Assembly: GCF_009017415.1 (NCBI RefSeq)
Contig: NC_092404.1
Location: 558,001 to 622,000 of the forward strand
Origin: Aspergillus flavus
Lineage: Eukaryota > Ascomycota > Eurotiomycetes > Eurotiales > Aspergillaceae
Direction of reading: 5' to 3'
DNA: 64,000 nt
Part shown: positions 24,029-34,105 of the stretch, piece by piece
Numbering within the stretch: position 1 is the stretch's first letter
How the letters are laid out: each line of letters begins with the position of its first letter
The notes under the pieces: generated by a model
Database searches by the model: none
What the model was told of the DNA's origin: nothing
The model's input: the letters and a program-made list of their open reading frames with translations, nothing else
Made by a program: the position numbers and the translations under genes

Positions 24029-27000
24029 CTTGATGCTGTTTGGAACCGAGCTGTTAGTAATTGCACTGAATTGGGGAGGATGATTCGGTCTTGACCATGC
24101 AGAAGTACGTACACTAATTGTGGGACTGGGCTGTCACGATTGAATAGATGGCCTCTGGAATGATGAGGTGTGAATGGGAGATGAGGTCAGGGTTGGCGTG
24201 GGCGTCCTGTTGTCGTGTCGAAGTGACTTGATGTTGTCGATGGATAATTCATTTCGAGATAGAGATTATACCGGCTTTTATAGATTCGTGGCTCTATACA
24301 AGTTCTGCTCTTGCAAGGGATGCACAAGAAATGCATTCCTGGATCATCCCCTGAAAACCAGTATGCCTTCCCTGCCATTGAAGGGGGAGCACTTTACCAC
24401 ACCCTTCAACTAGAATGTTATACGCCGTAGAGATGGTAAAGAATTATTGGATATCAGGAATTAAGGAGTACAGTGTGAAAGCGGGTTGTGAATATTTTGA
24501 TGCTCCACTTCCCCAGTTCTACGGGTTGACACTTCCGCATTTCGGTACAGGGCTATCCCTTGCCATACTCTCCTCCTCCAAACAATGCCTACTGTGTAGC
24601 CATTCCGTAGGTATTCTGCAATGTGATTAAACTCATTAAGAGGAATTCACGCCATGACCCTGCTTTCTTCAAAGAAGCCCATAATGACACTCGCTAGTAT
24701 TTCAGAGGGAGTTCATAGGTCTTCGAAAGCTGCACACCGCACAAGAGCTCTTTAATTTAGTTCGTTCCGCCCTGAATATCAGGGATAGGATTCCAGAACG
24801 CGAGATGAAGCCAAAGAGCGCTCCTCGGGATACTGCACTCGAAACTGAAAACAAGCACGGGAGACCGAAGTGGGCTGCGGGCACTATTGAAAGAATGTAG
24901 GCTGTTCCAATGCTACATAAACCTTGTTTTTCGCTTATGTCCCTGTCATCCCTTGACTCCTTTGCAACCACATCGCTTATTTCCAATTGAGTTTTCTCCC
25001 TTGCTTTCATTTGTCAATTGTTGCCAAGTTTCAGCTTGTTCAAGTTTTGCCGCAAACAGAAAGAGCTGAAAAAGGCTATACAGTTCGAATGTTATTGTTA
25101 TGCAGTTGAGATTCTAAAGTCACTACTTTCTGCGGCAGTTGTGCAACGCTGCAGGCTCTTGGCTTTAACATCCTGCAGGCTCTTTGTCGTGTCGCAGGTG
25201 TACGCGCTTCATGCTCCCTATTCCGAATGACAGGAGTGATCGTGTATCCTGGATTCCACCCTTTCTTCGAAAATTCGATTGCTACACCCTGAAGTACAAA
25301 TCCAGCTTAGTGCGACTTGTCATTAGGGTTCTAGTGCAGGTCCAAATTCAATCCAACAGCAGATCATTCCGAGATATTATTTGTTGTTTTTAAAATCGCG
25401 CCGCGCGGAATGCGAAACAGGCGCTCTCTGGCTGGGTAAAAGATCCGGGGTATTTTCCATCATTAGGTGATATCCGGTAATATCTGGTATCCTATGCCTG
25501 AGGCTAGAAGAGCACAACTGGTGTAACTGAGTCTGATTCTTCCGATCTACTCCGTGGTGGCCTACGTAAACCAAGTACTGGAGTCCATTTTGGTTTTAGG
25601 ATCAATGATCTAGATCGCAGGAGATCATCAATTCAGCTCTCCTCTACATTGTTCAAGCATATGCTGGACCCTCTGGAGGCAGGGGATGAAGCATACCAGC
25701 AACCATAGCCTGGTTAGTATTTCTTCCATTCATGGAGACATCGTGCCAGCTCCGTCGACGAGGACGGCCACCGATACACTCAACTTGCCCATGAGTCTCA
25801 GTGCTATACTGAGTCATGCCGTGGGTCCTGTAGCCACCCATGAGCATGGGCATGGACTTAAATCTCCAAAGATTCGATGCAACCGACCTTTAACTTTTGA
25901 AAATCAACGTCGGACTTATGCTGACGCGCAGAATTCTCATAGAGAAACGACTTCTCGCAAGTCCTACATGATAAATGAACAGCCCGGATCCTTTTCTCGT
26001 TGATGTGTTGATTGTAGAGACATGGGTTTAGAAATGTCTTCCTCTAGGTCTCATAAGCTTGTCCCTGGTTATCCGTAGCTAGATTTTCTTCATGGTCATT
26101 CTAATAGCGAGAGGAGACTTCATCATGTTCACAGTCATACATTTTAGAGATTTTACTATAAAGCACATAATTAATGGAGTGACCTTATGATAATGGATGC
26201 CAATGTTACACTATGTAAGAAGCAATTAAAGAAACGTTGAGCGCAATCTGTTAGACTAGTTTTTCATCAGGGTTGAGAAGACAGCTGCGTGATCGCTTTC
26301 TTTGTATATGCCGAAGCAATGTTAAAGAGCTGCTAAGTTCTATCTGCAGTGCAGCATATTGATACTAGCGTAATGTCGGATATCTTCTTTTTGGACTGTA
26401 AGTACAGAAAAGCTCTATTTCAAGTCACGGCTTAGACAAAACGGAATATCGGGTAGTGTAGGACAAGTTAGTCGCGTGCTGGTCTATCTACGTCTGAGAA
26501 TATATATTCATCGCTTCTGGAAGCTTTGGAAGGATAAAGGAATCACCGAGGTCAGCGAAGTAGCCCTGGGCGACCACAAAATATATAGTCAACCCAATTA
26601 ACTTAGATATATTCCTTGAGCATAGGCTATATCACGGTACATGTTAAAAGAAGAAACTTCATGGCAATCAGCATCATTGCAGAAGATGCCCACCCAGCGG
26701 CTTCAAATGATATAGCAGCAATCCCAAAGTAATGCACAATATTAGAACGAGATACGAATGGCCTGCCTGAGCCCCCTTCCACATTTAAGCCTAACCATAC
26801 AAAGCCCGGACTACACCTTACGGAGGATCGAGAGATCTAACGCGGCCGGGATAAATTAGGTAGCTCATATCCCGTTCCACCCTTGATCACTCCTGAGTCC
26901 GTGCGCTCTCATCGCAACCACGTGATTAAAGGATGGTGATTGGAGTAGGCGTTGAAATTCTGCGGGTATGATTTAACGACATCAAATCTCAGCATTAAGC

Positions 27001-27708
27001 CTTGGCAGAGATTAAGTGATTGATTTGTTCAAAGAAATATGCAAAAAGGTATGATGGGGTACCTCGCCTACGTGGCAATGTCGCCTAAGTTGCACCTGTG
27101 GCCAATGACAAAACTACTCGAGTCCGCTCCTATGGCCTACACCTCACAATATAGAGCGAGGCTGGCTGAGAAGTTACAGTGGGGAGCGGGATCGGCAGTT
27201 CCGAGCATAAGGTGACGAATCAAATATGATAATGCTAGCGTTGACTACTGAGATGAGCTGAAAAGAAGATCGGGTTGATACCTGCGGAGAACGTCGCTTA
27301 ATGGTCGTCAGTGGAACTATCAGAACCACTAGGTCAGGGTGGCCCTATCATATTTAGTATCGAGCTGGCAAGATTTGGAAAAAGGAAATGATATACAACC
27401 TATCCCACAGGGATCAGCATGATCTTTTTGCAATCGCCAGAAAGTCTGGAATGGAGGGGCCGAACACCTCCGCGATCTGTATCGCAGAAAGTGATAAATA
27501 GATCACAGGGAACCTCCAGAGCATTAACTCAATAAGCAGACTAATTACTTGTTGTCTTCTACCTTCTCTCCCAAGGTATAAGTAACGAAGGGAAAGGTAC
27601 ATTGGGCAAAATAATCGCGTGAAAAATGATCAGACGTTAATTAAGACACAGAAACCCCGCCAATAAACTCCACGACGGTTCTGATCATCTGCACAACACC
27701 CGGCAGCC
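24029..27708. other. 3.7 kb gene-poor stretch
   Basis: No gene could be supported on either strand. Frames of 60-105 codons at 24702-25010 (-) and about 25653-26003 (both strands) have no recognisable domain and overlap antisense. Composition is AT-leaning, and the region may include decayed sequence. Confidence 0.4.
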
Positions 27709-28292
27709 ATGAATATGAATGAGAGACTGGACGCCATTGAGAGGCACCTTCAGGCCTTAGATCCAAAACTGTGGGGCGCGACGGACACACCTGCTTCCTC
27801 TGGACAAGTGAAAGACCTTGAGCGTCGGGTGGAGGAATTAACTGCACGGTTGGAAACGGTGACGGCGCAGACTGGCAGGCCGTCGGGCGACATGCTATAC
27901 CCTATGGACCACAGTAAGTAAAGCTTCTTCTCTTCACGCGGATGTGAGTCTCCGAACCTGATACTGATCAGCCAACTACTTATTTAGCTCGCGTCGGTGT
28001 TAGTGAGTATGGGCGTGTGGGCCGCGTCGAGGCCGGAAGAGCTGCTGTAACCCGACGAAAGGGCGGAGGACCGACTCGAATCGCTTTCAAGCAACGTTTT
28101 GATCGTGTCCCACACGTCCAGATTACCCCCGAGCGATTCGGAGGCCCCGGCACTGGCAAGTTCGAAAACTTTTGGTTATATCTCTACAATGATGGACATC
28201 CCTGTGCTGATCAAGAGGGCTTTAACGTTGGCAATTACATTAGTGTTGGACAAACCGTTGTCTTTAGATGGTTAGCCGTGGAGATAGTTTGA
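27709..28292 (+). CDS. Coiled-coil protein with H-type-lectin-like C-terminal domain
   Basis: Two exons, 27709-27913 and 27988-28292, joined across a 74-nt intron (GTAAGT...TTTAG); 169 residues. The N-terminal exon is a predicted coiled coil (NERLDAIERHLQAL and KDLERRVEELTARLETV). The second exon has a compact beta-rich domain: TRIAFKQRFDRVPHVQI, a variable loop, then a Gly-Phe strand and a terminal VFRWLAVEI strand. This order (F..P.V, then GF, then W-x-A) is like the H-type lectin domain of discoidin and snail agglutinins, which bind GalNAc-type sugars as trimers; coiled-coil trimerisation would suit that. No signal peptide, so it would be cytoplasmic or released non-classically. The family call is by pattern only. 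Confidence 0.68.
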
Positions 28293-28634
28293 GCCTGCTC
28301 GTATTGAAACTGGCCAGCCTATTTAACCACTACTGGAGATGGAAACTGTCGCCGTTGGCCTATGTCTAATTTCCTTCCTATGTTGCCTCTTGAAACCAAA
28401 AACAGCTGTGGGCGCGAGCGAGGATACCTACCTGAAAGTCCTTGAATGCTTATCCTCTATCTGTGTGTACACGCCAATATATCCGGGATTCGGTTAGCCG
28501 GGCTAACTATAGTCATTGCTCCGATATATTGATCCTCATCACATCTCAACCGGCCGATCGGCCACATATTCATGCTCTCCATCGAGTTCTTTTTGTATAA
28601 TACTTAGTTATAGGTATTGAACGGGCGAGCCCTT

Positions 28635-28656
28635 CACACACACACACACACACACA
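28635..28656. repeat. (CA)11 microsatellite
   Basis: Eleven uninterrupted CA units, read directly. Confidence 0.95.
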
Positions 28657-29860
28657 GTGCCAAACAGTATATGGCGATTAACATGTGACGTGAGCTTCAT
28701 CGATGCACATGCCAATGAGGAAAACAATTGTATTCAGATGAACAGATGGGCGGCTCACCCACACTCACCCCCAAAGGGCACCCGGCGAGGTATTGACTGT
28801 CTATAAGCTACACGCCGGGAGGTTAGTAGTTTGGTGGGTGCACCAGCGCAGCCCTGTTGTTGTATAATTTTTTTTTTTTTTTTTTGTTTAGCTGGTTGAG
28901 GTTTAAAAAAAAACTGGTAAAACCTGAGTCAGTCGCATTGCGTGCACCAGAAGCTTATACTCTCCTTATCAAAAGTTTCCGCTAAATACCTGTTTTACAC
29001 CGAATGTCAATGTTTTTAAATATGAATTTCCGAGGGATATCGGAATAATAGGTTAAGAAATGGTTGTTCATCTAAATTATACAGTATCAGATTGTGAGTA
29101 AGTATAATTAAGATAGTATGTTGTAGTAATGAATTATGTCAAGGATATTGGCCCAACGCTTCTGTAAGAGAAATAGCCAGGGCCCTATATTTCACAAGAC
29201 CAAAAGATCACATAAATCTGAAACTACGATTCAGATTTCCCTGGGTCGCACCTATATAGCTTCCTGCCATTACAACTTCGCATGTAAATTTACAAGCCGT
29301 AATCCCCCGCTTCGCTCGATGGCTTGATTCTATGGTAGTACTTCGTATGACTATCATTAAGAATCTTCCTATTATCAAGCAATCTAGATAGATCAGAAAG
29401 ATCAAGAAATTCAACCAACGTTACCATCCGAGGCAGGTCGGACAGTTCAAGCGATTCAAGCACCTAGGTAGGTCAATAAAAAAATATTAGAGATACAGCG
29501 CGCGTATGAGGGGAAAAAAGAATTTGGTCACGTGGAGTGGGGCTACCGTAGAACACAGAACGGGTGTAGAAATCAGTATTCTGGTGGGTCCTGGTGGGTC
29601 TAAGCTATATTAGTTGATTCTTTGTCTTATCCAATGGACTTTTAGTATGGTTAATGCTTTGTGAACACTCTTGACTATTCTACTAAATAGTAAATACTTT
29701 CTGTTACTGTTGAACACTTCACTTCACTTTTCACTTCTGTCATAAACATTTTTAAATATCCTGTCAAACACTTCTCCACTGGCCTGGTGGATCCTTATCA
29801 CTTCCCCGGACTGATATTGTTCACTTCCCCAGTCTAATTACCCCAGTAAAAATACTTCCC

Positions 29861-29965
29861 GTTGAACACTTCTTTGACCACCCTGTTGAACACTTTTTGA
29901 TCATTCTGTTGAACACTTCTTTACTATCCTGTTGAACACTCTTTAATATCCTGTTGAACACTCTG
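29861..29965. repeat. Minisatellite, 22-24 nt unit
   Basis: Five clean copies of GTTGAACACT start at 29861, 29885, 29908, 29931 and 29953, each followed by a T-rich filler and CCTGTTGA. Diverged copies extend left to about 29661 (29709 has another GTTGAACACTTC). The array ends about 265 nt before the coding region of the repeat/coiled-coil gene. Confidence 0.85.
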
Positions 29966-30228
29966 AAAAAGCCCTTTCATTCTCGGTTAATTATTTTTTT
30001 CCCACAATAAAAAAAATTGCCCCTTTTCGCCAATTTTTTCCCCCCTACAGTCTCGACAAAAGGAAGGTATAAAATGTCTTTCTTCTCCCCTTTCCCAGAT
30101 ACATCATACCATCTTTTTCCTTCTCCAGAAAAGCCCATATCTAGGTATCGCCCGTCTACTAGCGATATTGCAACTTACTTCTACTTGTTGTTCCCCCTTT
30201 CCTTCTCTTTTTTTACTTGTCGTATAAT

Positions 30229-31245
30229 ATGACACCATTTCAGAACCAGCCCGTTCCCGTGCAGCAACAAGGACAAAACCATGTTAATGGCCAACCCAAC
30301 ATGGCTGCACAGTTTCCACATCATGGAAACCGTCCAATGACACAGGTTGATATGACCGCCCTACAGGTACTCAATACATTCTATGCCACACGAGCACAAC
30401 AGCTAGTGCCTGATACAATGGCCCTGCAGCAGGCTGGAATGGCTGCCCCGCCCAGGCAGGGAGTCAATTCAGCCAACGTCTCTGGGGCACAACAAGCGCC
30501 TGGCACGATGGCCCAGCCACCGACTGGGATGGCCGCGCCACACGGGAAGTCAGTTAATTTTATCAATGGCATAGTACAACAACAAGTACCTAGTACAATG
30601 GTCCCGCTGCAGGCTGGGATCGCAGGGCCATACGGGCCGCCAGTCTATCCAATCAATGCCGTACCACAACAAGAAGTACATGGTACAATGGTCCCGCTGC
30701 AGACTGGGATCGCACCTCAGTATCAGCATGGGACGCATCTTCCACCATCGCAAGGACTACAATTCTCCCCACAACAACATGCCAGGATGGTGCAGATCAA
30801 GGAAGAAAGAATGAAAGAAGCACAACTATTAGAACAGAATGTGATGGCAAAGGTCAACCAGAAGGTGGCAGAGGTCAACCAGAAGAACGAAATGCTCCAC
30901 CAAATGATCGAAGAGGTCTGCCAGGAGAACAAACAGCTCCGCCAGGGAATGCAGAGCTTTAAAAGACGGACTGAACGAAGAATGTGCAACAGAATTAAGG
31001 GAGTTGAAAAACGGGCTGTAGAGAGAATTACCCACGATGTTCAGCAAAAGATCAATCTGTGGCTCCAATCGTCGGAGGCGGTCAGATCCCCAGGGTTGCA
31101 GGCCGAGATCAAAGAGCTGACCAGCGCACTGAGCAAGGCTGAGCGACGGATTCAAGACCTTGAAGGATGGGCAGTCCTTGGGAGGAGATTCCTCTATGAA
31201 GTATTTTTTTCCGAGCCACAAGGGTATGTCGAGGAAGAGAGCTAA
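30229..31245 (+). CDS. Hypothetical protein with four about 30-residue repeats and a coiled coil
   Basis: Single exon, 338 residues, using the ATG at 30229 (four codons upstream in frame begin with a non-ATG codon). Residues about 1-50 are Gln/Asn/Pro-rich. From about 58 to 180 there are four imperfect repeats of about 30 residues, each built on QQ-x-x-P-x-TM-x-x-x-x-x-G-(I/M)-A-x-P. From about 190 to 300 the protein is strongly charged and heptad-like (a long coiled coil with VNQKVAEVNQKNEML and QENKQLRQGMQ), ending in a short globular tail. No catalytic motif, signal peptide or membrane segment was seen. The layout suggests a structural or scaffolding protein, but no family is recognised. 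The repeats and the minisatellite upstream suggest a fast-evolving locus. Confidence 0.65.
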   Translation: MTPFQNQPVPVQQQGQNHVNGQPNMAAQFPHHGNRPMTQVDMTALQVLNTFYATRAQQLVPDTMALQQAGMAAPPRQGVNSANVSGAQQAPGTMAQPPTGMAAPHGKSVNFINGIVQQQVPSTMVPLQAGIAGPYGPPVYPINAVPQQEVHGTMVPLQTGIAPQYQHGTHLPPSQGLQFSPQQHARMVQIKEERMKEAQLLEQNVMAKVNQKVAEVNQKNEMLHQMIEEVCQENKQLRQGMQSFKRRTERRMCNRIKGVEKRAVERITHDVQQKINLWLQSSEAVRSPGLQAEIKELTSALSKAERRIQDLEGWAVLGRRFLYEVFFSEPQGYVEEES

Positions 31246-34105
31246 CTGGGTGGAATCCCATGTCTCGGCGTATCTGACTTTTGGCTTGGTCAACCATGTA
31301 TATATCTGCTGAGCAAGCAATAGCCGTGTGAGAGCCGGAGGAGTAACTCTCCTAACTTACAGCGTTGCAAAAAGCCCCCTCCGTTTTTATCTCCTTTTCG
31401 ATCCAATGTAATCGATCTAGTTGATGCCAATTTCTTCATCAACCAATATTCCTGTCATTCGTGCAAGTTCTCGCCTATCTGTCATAATGTCTAAAAATCA
31501 GTAGCAGCCCAAGTTCCGGCAAGGGGTTTCAATTTCTTTTAGGGGGCGAGATTGATGGTCCAGGACTGCTCTAATTGGTCAAAACATCACTGCCTCGAGG
31601 CCTTAGACGGTGTTACTGTTTTAGGAAAGGTGGGTGTGTGGTAATCACGTGTCATTCTTAACATCGGTAGGGATAATGTTAGATGAACGCTTTCAGTAAC
31701 CGAATACTTGTAAATTCGTATAGGAAATCGAAGTGGCCACCGTGGTGGCTTAAACTACCGGAGTTTTACAGTAGGAACATCAGGGGATAACAGAAACATT
31801 TTTACTTTTGGACCAACGATATTCGAATCAAGATATCAATTTTAGTAGGATATATCCTTATGCGATCTATAGAAGAGAGTTTAAAAAGTATTATAAATTA
31901 TTATTATTATTATTTTTAGAAGATGGAATAGAATCAAGTCAAACACTATTAATAGCTTTAAGAAAGAGTACTTTTGGTATAAAAACTAACTTGGGATACC
32001 TCTTACTGCCGTCTCGGAGGGTCCGGGACGGGACGATCCGAAGACGAACATCCTCCAGCTCGTGTATCAGTGGCTGTAATGAACGAGGGCCATTAGTGAG
32101 GCATGGATCAATCCTGCTCACATCGCGAAATGCTCCGGCGGCACGGAATCTGGTGGGGGCGATATTACTTGCTAAACATCCTCACTTGTGGGCTTCGTAC
32201 AGTTTGCTTTGAACACCTTATCTCCACTAAAAAGAGCTCAAATGATGGATTCTCATATCGGGGACTGCCAGGTAATATAGATAGTATACTAGCGAATCAG
32301 TCAAGCTCCTCGAGCGAGAGAGTTAGCCAATCCGACTACGGAAAGGAGCTACTGTGGTCACAATGCAGCGAGATACCCCACCCTTGGCAATTGAATTAGC
32401 CCTCTATAACAAAGCTGCGAGTTGTTACTTACCTTTTTTTTTTTTTTTTTAATTTTATTTGTCTTTATACAAAGTATTGCTATCGCTTAACCAGCAGAGC
32501 TTGACCAAAGTGTCCCTAGAATTCCAGCGTATAGAGAGATCTCGCTTTTTAAAGTTCGTACAGTTCCCACTTTTTCATTACTCGGTCAACAGCTTTTCTA
32601 GCTTATACTAACCCAGTGAATCAAACAATCGGCAACGTATTGACAGAGCTGTCTGGAAGGATGGAAATAATATACAACAAAAGTAACGTTCTCAACTCTC
32701 ACTGCTCAAAGCCCGCCCATGTCCTCCACCTTAGCGAGCACCTCGTCACCCAAAAAGAGCAGACCACATCCTGAAACGATGCCCTTCAAGATCGAAACAA
32801 CTACCCTCCTCTACTAGCGTACATCTTCTCTAACGATTTTCTCTCATATAACCTAGATCAACAATGGCAGGCATTCTTCGAGTGGAAGAATTCGCACGCT
32901 ATCCGCTTAATCCGAGATAAGGTCCGATACTGTGGTCTTCGAAGTCTTCACAATAGGGCATAGCCTTCCAAAGATCGGAACTATAGGGATAATACATATG
33001 AATTATAGCTAGGGTATCAGAGGAGTTACTTCGCTCCTTAGAGAGAGCACTTACCCGAGCCAAATACCAAGGATAGAAATGATTAGAAGATAAACTATGT
33101 TCTCGTGCGCTTAGCCCCTTATGATTATGTTTCTCAATTTCGTATCACTTCAGGGTATTCCCGTTCCTCAAGTAAATGAGGGGTAAACTATCTTGCTATT
33201 TTGATTGTCGCTTATAGGCTGAAGATAACCAACAAGAAGATACACTTCGCTTAGATCCTCGACCATGGTGAGCAGCCACTCTATCCGACTTTCCGAAATG
33301 ACGGTGCTAAGTATAGGAACTTGATGATACAACGGCTACAACAAGCATCAGAAGACTGATAAACAGCCTCGGCAAAGCCCAGCGATCAACCTCTGTCTCC
33401 AAACTGGCATACTATGCAAGTCTAACCATAGTGAAATACTATCAAGCGAAGTACGTCATGTACTTCCTAGATAAAGCTCACGCTATGGAACAATTACATC
33501 TCAACACTTCTTTCATTGAAGCTGTGACTTGATGCCTCCGTTGCTTTGCAGCAGAGATATGTCCCGATACTTCCGTGACCTTTGTTTCTCCTCGCATTTG
33601 TCCAGGGACTGTCTCCCCGCAGGGTCTATCAACGCGGGACGCGATAAGCCCCATTCTTGACAACTGACACGGATTCGCTGGAGATAATCGCAACCGGTTC
33701 CGATCTCATCTTCATATACAAAGCACGGTCACGCTAAGTCTCTGTGAGGCCCAACCGCATGGAAAGATATCGCTACGGGCTGAATGTATGGGGTCTTGGA
33801 TCTATGCTAAGTCATTGTATCCAGTGATAGCATCTGCATCATTGACATTACCGCCTGTACCTTCTGGTTTAGGAAAATTCAACAGCGGGCTGACGCGATG
33901 CACCTGACGGGTTATGGTATCAGGAATCGAAGAGTGATGGAAATAGTTGACAAGACAGTCTGATATTGGCTGAGATGATGCTCTTTCTTGAATTTTAGCT
34001 TAGCTAGTTCCGAGCAGGCCGAATGAGACAAGTATAAAGCCATGACCCTGGCACTTGATCTCGTCCGTCTCACAACAGCCAGTGTTTTCTGCATCGTTGG
34101 ACAAC
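31246..34105. other. Spacer containing decayed coding sequence
   Basis: About 2.9 kb between the repeat protein and the amine oxidase. It contains a tetraspanin-like relic (32789-33190), a protein-like minus-strand stretch at about 31939-32200 and another at about 33480-33720, each broken by stops. A poly-T run lies at about 32435-32450. No intact gene was seen. Confidence 0.5.
32789..33190 (+). pseudogene. Tetraspanin-like relic (Tsp3-type large loop)
   Basis: The plus-strand frame through 32838 reads a segment resembling the large extracellular loop of fungal tetraspanins: LDQQWQAFFEWKNSHAIRL, then a YCGLRSLHNRA box where the family has a CCG motif followed by DRAWPF, then KDRN, an LGYQRS segment and a REH after another stop. 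Stop codons fall where the family has Trp (after HNRA, and before REH), consistent with TGG to TAG, and the first Cys of CCG reads Tyr, consistent with TGC to TAC. The upstream half is not cleanly readable. The identification is by remembered family pattern and needs a profile search. Confidence 0.5.

Larger units (their letters stand above)
28293..30228. other. Spacer with microsatellite, poly-T and minisatellite
   Basis: About 1.9 kb with a (CA)11 tract at 28635-28656, an 18-nt thymine run at 28868-28885, a 7-bp palindrome GTTAGCC/GGCTAAC near 28493, and a minisatellite at 29861-29965. No coding exon was recognised. Confidence 0.6.

Noticed and set aside
31808..32212. 134-codon plus-strand frame
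   Set aside because: The first half is AT-rich low-complexity and the second half is antisense to a more protein-like decayed frame.
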